The translations under genes and the position numbers were made by a program. From NCBI GenBank assembly GCA_903951425.1, contig CAJBBX010000097.1, positions 1 through 41,634 on the forward strand: a stretch of 41,634 bases of DNA. The letters run 5' to 3'. The notes under the pieces were generated by a model that was not told where the DNA came from, did no database searches, and saw nothing but the letters and a program-made list of their open reading frames with translations. Below, one piece after another: positions 33,225-41,124 of the stretch (position 1 is its first letter; each line of letters starts with the position of its first letter). This DNA is from an uncultured Chthonomonas sp. Lineage in GTDB: Bacteria > Armatimonadota > Chthonomonadetes > Chthonomonadales > CAJBBX01.

Positions 33225-35807
33225 CTACCTCGCGATCACGATGCAACTCGACCGGTACGCCGGCAGCGTCACCTGCAGGCCTCCGGCCACGCGGCGACAT
33301 GGCAGGGCGCGGCGGGCGCCGTCTACCAGCGACTCGACGGAACTACAGCCGGTGAAGGTGGCCGTGGCTCCGCCGGCTGTTCGAGCGGTCACGCCCATGG
33401 GCACAAGGTAGAGGGCCTGCTTGCCGCTTCCCGCCCATCGCACGACGCGCGTGTCGGCTGATCGGCCGCTCAGATGCACAGTCGATCTCGAGCGCGGCAA
33501 CGCGGCGGCCAGGGCTGCGACCGCCTGATCGGCCATTCGGGCGGCCTCGCCGACGATGGGACGCCAAAGGAAGAGCGGGGGCGTGTTGCCTGCGTGCGTA
33601 TCGCGCACGGGGTCACCCGCCACCCGGCGGCCCAGGTCGGCCAGCGTCACCCGGCGCAGGATCGCTTCGGCGGGCGTGTAGGGGCGTCCCGCCTCGTCGC
33701 GCAGGGCGAAGCGTCCGCCGCTGACCAGCTTGCCGCCGCCGTGCACATAGCCCTTCAGGGCGGTCAGGGACCGACGGGGCACGAACGCGCTGTCGGGCGT
33801 CATGATCCACCGGTACCGGGCCAGCCGCTCCGGGTGCGCGGCCATCTCCTTGAACGTGACCAGGTCGACGGTGAGCCCCATGCGCTCGAAGGCTTTGTAC
33901 CAGCCCGCGAAGCTGCGGTAGTCGTTGCGGACGCCCCCTTCGTCGTCGGGCGTCGCGGGCAGGATGGGCAGGACCAGCGCTCCGTCGGCCACTGGCCGCA
34001 TGCCGTACAGCAGGCGGGCTGAGGTGCGCGCGTCGGTCAACATGCTTCGAATCTGCGGCTGCGGCATGTTGGGGTGGAAGCTGTAGTCGAGCACCGTGGG
34101 GATGTGCCACGCGCAGTAGATGATGCCCGCTGCGCCGTGCTGGATCACGCTCTGGGTGATGCGGTCCATGGCCGGGTAGCCGATCTTCACGCCTGAGGTG
34201 AAGTCCACCAGGTCGACCGTCCACATGGGCTTGCCGTACTTGCGGACCAGGTCGAGGCAGGCGGTGGCGCGGAAGGGGTCTCCGTCGGCCGAGCAGAGCT
34301 GCATGCCGAAGGCGTCGATGGACGTCCCGCGCATGGCCACCTCGTCCGGCGCGATGCCGTGGCGCTGGCTCTCGTCCCATTCCGACGGGAACGCCCAGGC
34401 CATGGTGAGGTAGGTCACCGTGGGGCGCGTGGGGTCCAGCCGCTTGGTGAGCCGAGAGAGGCTGTTGATGTAGTCCGCCGCGGTCTCCTGCCAGAAGTCC
34501 GACCAGTCGTTCACGGCGGCCGAGGCGTTGCGGAAGGGACGCTGTGTCAGGGGCAGCGGCTGGGCAGTGATCTCCAGACAACCGGGGCCGCTGTGGCCAC
34601 CGGATGCACGGAAGGCGCTCGCGGGACGGCCCGAGCCCGCCCAGTCTTGGAAGGCCCAGCCCGGCGCGCCGCCGGAACCCTCCAGACCGGGGTTCGGCGC
34701 CAGGTTGGGCCCGCCGGCGGTCAGGCGCATCTCCACATCGTCGAAGATGGCCGTACCCGAGCCGATCACCTTGAGGAGCAGCCACGCCCTTGCGGCTCCC
34801 GCGGGAGCCTTGGCTGTGACGGAGATGCGCCGCCAGTCGCCGCTACCCCGGATCGGCTGCCCCTGGTTCAGCGTCATGGGCGCTCCGCCGTTGGGGCCGA
34901 CCCAGGCGATCTCCAGCAGCGAGCCGTAGCCGCGCAGGTTCCTGGAGCGGACCCATGCCGATGCGGTGTAGGTGGCGCCGGGCGTCACGGCGGCGTAGGT
35001 CGCCGGTCCGGGCTTAGCGTTGGGGTCCGTGGCGATGGGCGTGCTCCAGGAGCAGTGCTCCGAGCCGCCGTCAAGGCCCAGCACCACCGCCAGTCCCGGG
35101 TGGCCCCAGCCCGGCGCAGCCATGTCGATGCGCGGCGCGGGAGCCTCCTCGAACCGGGCGCACCGCATGCCCCAGGCGCTGTTCAACAACTCCACCTTGC
35201 GGTACTTGGCCGCCAGCCACGTGCGGAACCTGGCGATATCGCGAGGGTTGTAGCGCTCACCCACAGGGAACCACCACTCGGCGCCGGGGTGGTACCAGCC
35301 CACCACGCTGCTCGTGTCGCGCTTCCTGACGAACTCCACCGACCGGCGCACCAGCTCCTCCTGCGCCGCGGCGAAGAGGTCGGATGAGATGCTGGGAATG
35401 GGTCCCGGCGCGCCCGACGGCCCCACCACGGTCTGGCCGGCGGCGGCGACCCTCTTCCGGAGCCACTCGGGCGTGTAGACGGGGTTGATCTCGTTGATGA
35501 GCGCCAGCTTCAGCCCATGCTTCTCGGCGTAGGCGATCTGCTTCTCCAGCGGCGAGAAGTCGTGGGCGCCCTCCACCTGGCCCATGCCCCAGCCGCCCGC
35601 GCAGACCGAGAGCACGCTGGCGCCTGAGACGGCCATGGCGTCCGAGCCGACATCGACATAGGGATAGAACGCGCACCAGCCGATGGGCGGCTCGGACACG
35701 GGCGTTGCAGGCGGGCGCGAGGCGCTGTCCACCGAGGCCGGGAGGATTGCCGCCACGGCGGCGGCGGCCGATGCCAGTGCGCGAGTGATGCGGTTGTGCG
35801 TGTTCAT
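33225..35807 (-). CDS. Secreted GH42-like glycosidase with inserted carbohydrate-binding domain
   Basis: The product has 860 residues with a signal peptide (about 1-29). The first half of a TIM barrel runs to about residue 220: GWCAFYPYVDVG, LKLALINEINPVY, then GWYHPGAEWWFPVGERYN with Glu177 as candidate acid/base, then KVELLNSAWGMRCARF. Residues about 225-405 are a jelly-roll carbohydrate-binding-like insert (TYAAVTPGATYTASAWVRS, WRRISVTAKAPAG, AIFDDVEM, NPGLEGSGGAPGWAF). The barrel resumes at about 415 with DFWQETAADYINSLSRLTKRLDPTRP. Where GH42 enzymes carry the nucleophile Glu, this protein has PMWTVDLVDF with Asp532. A GATase-like domain (GYVHGGGKLVSGG) follows at about 600-720, and a small beta domain ends the protein. 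Galactosidase activity is therefore uncertain. The ribosome site is weak. Confidence 0.8.
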   Translation of the reverse strand: MNTHNRITRALASAAAAVAAILPASVDSASRPPATPVSEPPIGWCAFYPYVDVGSDAMAVSGASVLSVCAGGWGMGQVEGAHDFSPLEKQIAYAEKHGLKLALINEINPVYTPEWLRKRVAAAGQTVVGPSGAPGPIPSISSDLFAAAQEELVRRSVEFVRKRDTSSVVGWYHPGAEWWFPVGERYNPRDIARFRTWLAAKYRKVELLNSAWGMRCARFEEAPAPRIDMAAPGWGHPGLAVVLGLDGGSEHCSWSTPIATDPNAKPGPATYAAVTPGATYTASAWVRSRNLRGYGSLLEIAWVGPNGGAPMTLNQGQPIRGSGDWRRISVTAKAPAGAARAWLLLKVIGSGTAIFDDVEMRLTAGGPNLAPNPGLEGSGGAPGWAFQDWAGSGRPASAFRASGGHSGPGCLEITAQPLPLTQRPFRNASAAVNDWSDFWQETAADYINSLSRLTKRLDPTRPTVTYLTMAWAFPSEWDESQRHGIAPDEVAMRGTSIDAFGMQLCSADGDPFRATACLDLVRKYGKPMWTVDLVDFTSGVKIGYPAMDRITQSVIQHGAAGIIYCAWHIPTVLDYSFHPNMPQPQIRSMLTDARTSARLLYGMRPVADGALVLPILPATPDDEGGVRNDYRSFAGWYKAFERMGLTVDLVTFKEMAAHPERLARYRWIMTPDSAFVPRRSLTALKGYVHGGGKLVSGGRFALRDEAGRPYTPAEAILRRVTLADLGRRVAGDPVRDTHAGNTPPLFLWRPIVGEAARMADQAVAALAAALPRSRSTVHLSGRSADTRVVRWAGSGKQALYLVPMGVTARTAGGATATFTGCSSVESLVDGARRALPCRRVAGGLQVTLPAYRSSCIVIAR

Positions 35808-35924
35808 GTGTGCAGCATACTCTGTGGGAGCCGCAAGCGCGCCTGCGCCGTATCACACTGTGGAACCCGCACACGCCCGGCAAACAGGGGCCGGAGGTTA
35901 ACGTGCGGCCAGGAGGCCCGATCG

Positions 35925-36488
35925 ATGCATGCCATGACCATTCTAGGCAGCCCCAGGCGCCACGGCAACACGTCCCTGGCACTCACCTGGTTGGAAGAGG
36001 AGATCGAAGCCGCCGGGTGGACGGTGGATCACGTCAACATCCAGGAGCACCGCATCGGCCACTGCCGCGAGTCACACCAGTGCCGCTACCCGGAGGCCAA
36101 CGCCTGCGGCACCGCCGACGACGCCGCGGCGCTCTTCGAGCGGATGCTGGCGGCCGACCTGGTGGTCTTCGCATCGCCGGTCTTTTGCTGGGGCTTCCCG
36201 GCGCCGCTCAAGGCCTTCCTCGATCGCCTCTACTGCCTCGCCGGATACCATGACGGCGTCGACTCGGCGATCCGGCTCACCGGCAAGAAGATCGCGCTCC
36301 TCTCCACCTGCGGCGGGCCGGCCGACGACAACGCCGACATCATGGAGAAGGCCTTCCGCAACATGGTGGTCTTCTGGAACGCCAGCGACGCCGGCTTCCT
36401 CCTCTTCTCGGGTTGCGACGATGCCACCGCGCTGGATGACGAGGCCGAGGCCCGAGCCCGAGCCTTCGCCCAGGGACTGACTTCATAG
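35925..36488 (+). CDS. Flavodoxin-fold NAD(P)H-dependent oxidoreductase
   Basis: The product has 187 residues and is cytoplasmic. The ATG at 35925 has AGGAGG eight bases upstream; the frame's extension to 35796 is not supported. TILGSPRRHGNTS (residues 5-17) is the FMN-phosphate loop of the flavodoxin/NADPH-dependent FMN reductase family. LVVFASPVFCWGFPAPLKAFLDRLYCL is the matching second flavin motif, and ALLSTCGGPADDNADIMEKAF the third. Cys47, Cys53 and Cys61 recall the cysteine cluster of iron-sulfur flavoproteins, though the spacing is not the classical compact one. It likely reduces quinones or flavins; the physiological partner is unknown. It has no operon partner, since a promoter follows before the next gene. 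Confidence 0.85.
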   Translation: MHAMTILGSPRRHGNTSLALTWLEEEIEAAGWTVDHVNIQEHRIGHCRESHQCRYPEANACGTADDAAALFERMLAADLVVFASPVFCWGFPAPLKAFLDRLYCLAGYHDGVDSAIRLTGKKIALLSTCGGPADDNADIMEKAFRNMVVFWNASDAGFLLFSGCDDATALDDEAEARARAFAQGLTS

Positions 36489-36509
36489 TCGCGCGCCCTT
36501 GCGCCGAGG

Positions 36510-36539
36510 TTGACAGGCCGGACGGGCCGGCAATATACT
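36510..36539 (+). promoter_or_regulatory. Near-perfect sigma-70 promoter for the outer-membrane protein gene
   Basis: TTGACA at 36510-36515 and TATACT at 36534-36539 are separated by 18 bp. Transcription would start near 36546, giving a leader of about 73 nt before the GTG at 36619. This is the clearest promoter in the window and suggests strong, simple expression of the OMP gene. Confidence 0.8.
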
Positions 36540-36618
36540 GGATTCCTCCGATCGGTATGATCCGACGGCCGTTCTCGGCTGAGCGGAGCCGGTCACGACG
36601 ACCCAAGGAGGGTATTCG

Positions 36619-37185
36619 GTGAGGTTCCTCAGGACCCTGTCCCTCGGCGCAGCCGCCCTGGCCCTGTGCTGCCTATCGCTTCCCGCATCAGCTCTTGACG
36701 GCGCCGACGAGGCCGCCACGCCGCGCTGGAAGACCACGGTCAAGATCGGCGCGTTCCTGCCCAGCCAGGGCGTGATGCGCAACCTGACCACCAGCGCATG
36801 GCACTTCGTCGGCGTGGACGTGGACCCCGGCTTCCGCTACAAGCCCGCCAACGGCGTCGTCTCGCTGGCCGCCGAGGTCGCCTTCCGCGACGTCAAGGAC
36901 GGCACCTATTTCACCGCTCCGTTCTTGTTGAAGGCGGCCTGGGACCTGCCTACGAGCGGCGACAAGAGCACGCTCTACTGGGGCGTTGGCGTGGGTTCGT
37001 ACATCTCGAACACGGCCTACCGCGCCATGGTGGTCAAGCCGGGCCTGCAGCTGCTGATCGGGGCCAAACTGGGCCCGAACGGCCGGCTCGAGGGCGCCTA
37101 CGACTATGTGGGCCGCTACACCGACCGCGCCGGGAACGGCATCAGCCAGAACGGCTTCAAGGTCTCGCTGGGCGTGCGGCTGTAA
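36619..37185 (+). CDS. Small predicted outer-membrane beta-barrel protein
   Basis: The product has 188 residues. The GTG at 36619 follows AAGGAGG with good spacing. A signal peptide ends near ASA-LD. The mature protein has alternating amphipathic strands (WKTTVKIGAFLPSQ, GVVSLAAEVAFRDV, YFTAPFLLKAAWDL, STLYWGVGVGSYIS, LQLLIGAKLG, GRLEGAYDYVGRY, GFKVSLGVRL), consistent with an eight-stranded OmpA/OmpW-like barrel. There is no Cys after the signal. It is expressed from its own strong promoter and followed by a hairpin terminator, so it is monocistronic and likely abundant. No specific family or ligand is recognised. Confidence 0.78.
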   Translation: MRFLRTLSLGAAALALCCLSLPASALDGADEAATPRWKTTVKIGAFLPSQGVMRNLTTSAWHFVGVDVDPGFRYKPANGVVSLAAEVAFRDVKDGTYFTAPFLLKAAWDLPTSGDKSTLYWGVGVGSYISNTAYRAMVVKPGLQLLIGAKLGPNGRLEGAYDYVGRYTDRAGNGISQNGFKVSLGVRL

Positions 37186-37222
37186 CCGGACGCAGCCGAG
37201 CTATGCGATGAGTTAGTCGCAC

Positions 37223-37250
37223 CGGAAGGCGGCCCTGGAGCCGCCTTCCG
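37223..37250 (+). terminator. Hairpin terminator after the outer-membrane protein gene
   Basis: CGGAAGGCGGC at 37223-37233 pairs exactly with GCCGCCTTCCG at 37240-37250 around CCTGGA, 37 bp beyond the stop. CACTTG follows, so there is no real U-tract. Confidence 0.7.
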
Positions 37251-37318
37251 CCACTTGTCGGCGGCAGTGTGCGGCGTCTGATCGTCGTGCCATGGGGACG
37301 CAAGGGGGGGCTACACGG

Positions 37319-38293
37319 ATGTCAACGGAAATGGAGACGGATAGCGCGAGCAGGGCTCGCCTGCGGGTCTTTGCCGGCAGCGCCAACCGCGCCCTGGCCG
37401 AGGACATGGCCCGCTGGCTGAACATGGACGTGGCCAAGCTCCGCGTGGGCCGCTTCTCGGACGGCGAGCTCTACATCAAGGTCGACGAGAGCGTCCGCGG
37501 TGTCGATGCCTACGTCGTGCAGCCCACCTGCCCGCCCGTCGACGAGCACTTGATGGAGATGCTCATCTGCCTGGACGCCCTGCGCCGGGCCTCCGTCCGC
37601 CGCGTCACCGCCGTCATCCCCTACTACGGCTACGCCCGCCAGGAGAAGAAGGACGCTCCGCGCGAACCCATCACCGCCAAGCTGGTGGCTGACCTACTGG
37701 CCACGGCGGGCGCACACCGCGTCATGTGCATGGACCTCCACGCCGACGCCATTCAGGGCTTCTTCAACCTGCCTGTAGACCACCTGACGGCCGTGAACCT
37801 CTTCATCGACTACTTCCGCGCCAACCCCGTGGAGGACGCCGTGGTCGTCTCGCCGGACGAGGGGCGCGTGAAGAAGACCCGCAAGGTGGTGGCCGCCCTT
37901 GGGCTACAGCTGGCCGTGGGCTACAAGTACCATCCCGCGCACCAGGCCACGTCCGTGACGCACCTGGCCGGCGACGTGCGCGGCAAGGCGCCCATCATCA
38001 TCGAGGATATGATCACCTCCGGCGGCAGCATGGTCGAGGCCTGCGACACCCTGCTGGCCCACGGCTGCAAGCCCGAAATCCATATCGCCAGCACCCACGG
38101 CATCTTCTCCGGCGATGCCGTGCGCCGCCTGGCGGATCGGCCCGACGTGGCCGAGATCGTCGTCACCGACACCGTGCCCCTGCCTGAGAGCAAGCGGCAC
38201 CCGAAGATCAAGGTGCTCTCCGTGGCGCCCCTCTTCGGGGAGGCCATCCGCAGGGCGCACGACGATGAGTCCATCTCCAGCCTCTTCACGTAA
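37319..38293 (+). CDS. prs: Ribose-phosphate pyrophosphokinase (PRPP synthase)
   Basis: The product has 324 residues and is cytoplasmic. It transfers diphosphate from ATP to ribose 5-phosphate, making PRPP for nucleotide, His and Trp synthesis. The start at 37319 has a G-rich ribosome site (AGGGGGGG) 8 bases upstream. Family features are in order: FAGSANRALAEDMA, RFSDGELYIKVDESVRG, YYGYARQEKKDAPREPI with the ATP-loop Arg/Lys (about 102-117), CMDLHADAIQGFF with His141, and the PRPP loop IIEDMITSGGS (about 227-237). Two motifs depart from the classical class I forms: SPDEGRVKKTRK instead of SPDxGGxxRAR, and EDMITSGGS instead of DDMIDTGGT-like. It is probably still a PRPP synthase; a variant class is possible. 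It is the first gene of an operon with the M14 peptidase 22 bp downstream. Confidence 0.9.
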   Translation: MSTEMETDSASRARLRVFAGSANRALAEDMARWLNMDVAKLRVGRFSDGELYIKVDESVRGVDAYVVQPTCPPVDEHLMEMLICLDALRRASVRRVTAVIPYYGYARQEKKDAPREPITAKLVADLLATAGAHRVMCMDLHADAIQGFFNLPVDHLTAVNLFIDYFRANPVEDAVVVSPDEGRVKKTRKVVAALGLQLAVGYKYHPAHQATSVTHLAGDVRGKAPIIIEDMITSGGSMVEACDTLLAHGCKPEIHIASTHGIFSGDAVRRLADRPDVAEIVVTDTVPLPESKRHPKIKVLSVAPLFGEAIRRAHDDESISSLFT

Positions 38294-38315
38294 CGGCCAA
38301 GGGGGGCCGATCGCC

Positions 38316-40001
38316 ATGTCCGAGATGCGTTTCGATACCTACTACGCCTACGACGACCTGACGCGACACCTGCACGCGTTGGCCGCCCTGCGCCCGGACC
38401 TGGTGAGCGTCGAGAGCATCGGCGCCAGCTTCGAGAACCGTAACATTTGGTGCGCCACCGTTACCAACAGCGCCACGGGGCCCGCCGACGAGAAGCCGGC
38501 CTTCTGGATCGACGGCAACATCCACGCCACCGAGGTCTCCGCCTCCACGGCGTGCCTCTACTTCCTCCACAAGCTCATCACCCAGTACGGCATCGACGAG
38601 CAGATCACCCGGTGCCTCGATACCCGCGCCTTCTACATCGTGCCGCGGCTCAACCCGGACGGACCGGAGCTCTACTTCGCCGCAAACCCGCGCGCCGTCC
38701 GCTCCAGCGTGCGGCCCTATCCGTTCGACGAGGAGCCCATCGAGGGGCTGCGGCCCGCCGACATTGACGGCGACGGGCGCGTGCTCTCCATGCGCATCGC
38801 CGACCCGCTGGGCGCTTGGAAGGAGCATGCCGAGGATCCGCGCGTCATGGTCCGCCGCGACGCCGACGAACTGGGCGGGCGCTACTTCCGGCTGCTACCC
38901 GAGGGGCTCATCGAGAACTACGACGGCGTTACCCTCACCGTCCAGCGCTCCAAAGAGGGGCTGGACCTGAACCGCAACTATCCCATCGAGTGGCGCACCG
39001 AGGGCGACCAGCACGGCGCCGGCCCCTTCCCAACCAGCGAGCCCGAGATCCGCGCCGCCGTGGAGTTCATCACCTCGCACCCGAATATCACGGGCGGCGT
39101 GGCGTTCCACACCTTCTCAGGCGTCCTGCTCCGGCCCTACGGGACCCATGCCGACGACACGCTACCTGCCGAGGATCTCTGGACCTTCCAGACCATCGGC
39201 GCCAAGGGCAAGGCGATCACCGGGTATCCGGATATCTCCGTCTTCCATGACTTTAAGTACCACCCCAAGGAGGTCATTACCGGCGTCTTCGACGACTGGC
39301 TCTATGACCATCTGGGCGTCTACGCCTGGACTGTGGAGATCTGGAGCCCGCAGCGGCAGGCAGGCATTACGGACTACAAGTACATCGACTGGTTCCGCGA
39401 GCATCCCGATGCCGACGAGCTGAAGCTGATGAAGTGGAATGACGAGAAGCTGGGCGGCAAGGGCTGGGTGGCGTGGCAGCCCTTCGACCACCCGCAGCTC
39501 GGACCGGTGGAGGTCGGCGGCTGGGACAACCGCCACTGCTTCCGCAATCCCCCGCCGGAGATGCTGGAGAAGGAGGTCGCCCTCTTCCCGGATTGGCTTC
39601 TCTGGCAGGCGCTCATCTCGCCCCGCCTGACGCTCCACTCATTCGCGGCCGCGCCCCTCTCCGAGGGCGTCTGGCGCCTTCGGCTGGTGGTGGACAACGA
39701 GGGTTGGCTCCCAAGCTACGTCTCCAAGAAGGCGCTGGAGCGGAAGGCCTGCCGGGGCGCCATAGCCGAGCTGGAGTTGCCCGACGGCGCCGCGCTGCAG
39801 ACCGGCAAGACCCGCACCGACCTGGGCCAGCTCGAAGGGCGCGCCTACCAGAGCGCCGCCGGCTTCGGTTGGGTCGCCGACACCACCAGCCACCGCGCCA
39901 AAGCCGAGTGGGTCGTCAGCGGCCTGCCGGGCCAGACCGTCCGTGTGAAGGCTCGCCACGACCGCGCCGGCGTCGTCCGCGCCGAGGTCGTCTTGGCCTG
40001 A
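38316..40001 (+). CDS. M14-family zinc carboxypeptidase
   Basis: The product has 561 residues without a signal peptide, so it appears cytoplasmic. The ATG at 38316 has AAGGGGGG upstream; the longer frame starting at 38115 overlaps prs and is rejected. The zinc ligands fit the M14 pattern: DGNIHATEVSAS gives His70 and Glu73, GGVAFHTFSG gives His265, and the catalytic Glu is Glu341 in AWTVEIWSP. LDLNRNYPIEWR is the substrate-binding Asn-Arg segment. Residues about 440-561 form an extra beta-rich domain (VWRLRLVVDNEGWLPSYVSKKAL). Members remove C-terminal residues from peptides or process peptidoglycan peptides; which applies here is open. It is probably co-transcribed with prs and followed by a strong hairpin. 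Confidence 0.88.
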   Translation: MSEMRFDTYYAYDDLTRHLHALAALRPDLVSVESIGASFENRNIWCATVTNSATGPADEKPAFWIDGNIHATEVSASTACLYFLHKLITQYGIDEQITRCLDTRAFYIVPRLNPDGPELYFAANPRAVRSSVRPYPFDEEPIEGLRPADIDGDGRVLSMRIADPLGAWKEHAEDPRVMVRRDADELGGRYFRLLPEGLIENYDGVTLTVQRSKEGLDLNRNYPIEWRTEGDQHGAGPFPTSEPEIRAAVEFITSHPNITGGVAFHTFSGVLLRPYGTHADDTLPAEDLWTFQTIGAKGKAITGYPDISVFHDFKYHPKEVITGVFDDWLYDHLGVYAWTVEIWSPQRQAGITDYKYIDWFREHPDADELKLMKWNDEKLGGKGWVAWQPFDHPQLGPVEVGGWDNRHCFRNPPPEMLEKEVALFPDWLLWQALISPRLTLHSFAAAPLSEGVWRLRLVVDNEGWLPSYVSKKALERKACRGAIAELELPDGAALQTGKTRTDLGQLEGRAYQSAAGFGWVADTTSHRAKAEWVVSGLPGQTVRVKARHDRAGVVRAEVVLA

Positions 40002-40020
40002 CCTGATCGGTCCCATGTGT

Positions 40021-40053
40021 CGCATAGGTCCCACCGTCCCAGGGACCTATGCG
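40021..40053 (+). terminator. Perfect 12-bp hairpin after the M14 peptidase gene
   Basis: CGCATAGGTCCC at 40021-40032 and GGGACCTATGCG at 40042-40053 enclose a 9-nt loop, 19 bp beyond the stop codon. It is followed by TATCTGATCTCCTTT, which is only mildly T-rich. It most likely ends the prs-M14 transcript. Confidence 0.7.
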
Positions 40054-40098
40054 TATCTGATCTCCTTTCGCGGTTCGGGGGAACCTCGTCGCGGGGCT

Positions 40099-40121
40099 GT
40101 CGTCCTGAGTGCGACGGACAC
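40099..40121 (+). promoter_or_regulatory. 23-nt leader element, copy 1
   Basis: The 23 bases at 40099-40121 (beginning GTCGTCCTGAGTGCGACGGA) are identical to 41249-41271. Both copies lie at nearly the same distance before a start codon (28 and 27 bases). Outside the element the leaders differ apart from the ribosome site, so the element looks selected or recently duplicated. It may be an operator, an RNA element or the -35/-10 region of a non-housekeeping promoter. Confidence 0.6.
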
Positions 40122-40149
40122 CACCCATCCTCGAAGGGAGATTACGAAG

Positions 40150-40470
40150 ATGAAGAACATGATCACCATCGCGACCGTCGCCGGGGCGTTCGCCCTTCTG
40201 CTCACGGCCGGCTCGGTCGAAGCGCAGGGCCGGGGCCGGGGCGGCAACGGCGGCGGGCAGGGCAAGGGTGTTCAGCAGCGTCTCCGCGACGGCAGTGGCG
40301 CCGGCAAGCAGGTCCGCGGCATGGGCAGGGGCCAGGGGCAGGGCAACGGCATCCACCAGCGCCTTCGCGACGGCAGCGGCGCCGGCAAGCAGCTCCGCGG
40401 CCAGGGCCAGGGCAACGGCACCCAGCAGCGCCTGCGCGACGGCAGCGGGCCGAACCACATCGTCAAGTAG
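40150..40470 (+). CDS. Secreted glycine-rich DGSG-repeat peptide, paralogue 1
   Basis: The product has 106 residues. The ATG at 40150 has GAAGGGAG about 9 bases upstream. Residues 1-25 are a signal peptide (TIATVAGAFALLLTAGSVEA). The mature part is basic, rich in Gly, Gln and Arg, and has three imperfect repeats with the core QRLRDGSGAGKQLRG (QQRLRDGSGAGKQVRG, HQRLRDGSGAGKQLRG, QQRLRDGSGPNH) separated by GQGQGNG spacers. It has no Cys in the mature part. The RDGSG cores could form tight turns or bind metal or acidic glycans, but that is speculation. Its paralogue lies 0.8 kb downstream with the same leader element. It is followed by a very strong hairpin, hence monocistronic. I recognise no named family. 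Confidence 0.75.
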   Translation: MKNMITIATVAGAFALLLTAGSVEAQGRGRGGNGGGQGKGVQQRLRDGSGAGKQVRGMGRGQGQGNGIHQRLRDGSGAGKQLRGQGQGNGTQQRLRDGSGPNHIVK

Positions 40471-40489
40471 ACCGCAGGGCCTACCGATA

Positions 40490-40529
40490 CGCAATAGGGC
40501 CGCAGCGCTCATGCTGCGGCCCTATTGCG
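40490..40529 (+). terminator. Perfect 17-bp hairpin after the DGSG-repeat gene
   Basis: CGCAATAGGGCCGCAGC at 40490-40506 pairs exactly with GCTGCGGCCCTATTGCG at 40513-40529 around GCTCAT, 19 bp after the stop. TTCG follows. It is the longest perfect stem in the window. Confidence 0.75.
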
Positions 40530-40676
40530 TTCGTCGGCCCCCGAGTTCTACCACCAGGATCGGCCCACGCAGATAGGACGGGGTCATATGTGCAGTGGCT
40601 TCCGATCTTCGGCGGCACCGGTGGCCCAGGCCTGTCGTCCAGCGCATGGTTCGCAGTCGGAGTCGAGGATCCGGGG

Positions 40677-41048
40677 ATGCTATGCCCTCGTGCGACAGGC
40701 AGGGAGTCGTGGCGGGCGGCGATCGGTGTCTTGTGGTTGGCGCTCATTGGTGCGGTAGCCTTCATAGCCGGCTGCACCCAAGAACCGATACCTGAGCCCG
40801 AGTAGGTTAGCGCGGTTGGGCGCATCGAGGCGGGAGTGACGGTCTACTTCCGCCTTGACCCCAGCAGCCCTCCGGATCCATGGTTCACTGTGGTTGTCCC
40901 ATATGTAGACGGTCCTAACGGTCATCAAATTCTGGTGAAGTATGGCGAGACTGGTAATGTCGAGTACATCGACCGTCGTCCGCTGATGCGCTCTGCAGCG
41001 GCCCGGAACGAGCAACTCGTCATTCATCGGTCCGAGGCGACGCGGTAG
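40677..41048 (+). pseudogene. Small lipoprotein gene interrupted by an in-frame TAG
   Basis: The ATG at 40677 has GAGG nine bases upstream. The first 42 codons encode a signal with a lipobox (LWLALIGAVAFIAGC, Cys at 34) and a TQEPIPEPE start of the mature part. They end at a TAG (40803-40805). The same frame then stays open for 80 codons to 41048, reading VSAVGRIEAGVTVYFRLD, then WFTVVVPYVDGPNGHQILVKYGE, a plausible beta-strand-rich mature domain. Read through, the product would be 123 residues. The simplest view is a recent nonsense mutation or a sequencing error. A separate second gene starting at the GTG at 40836 is possible. The lower GC than its neighbours is also notable. I do not recognise the family. 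Confidence 0.5.
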
Positions 41049-41124
41049 GCGGTCCTGCGTCGGGGGCCGGTCCGCTGATAGGGAATGGCTTGGGTGTTCG
41101 ATCGCGGCTGTAGACGAGGTTGCA

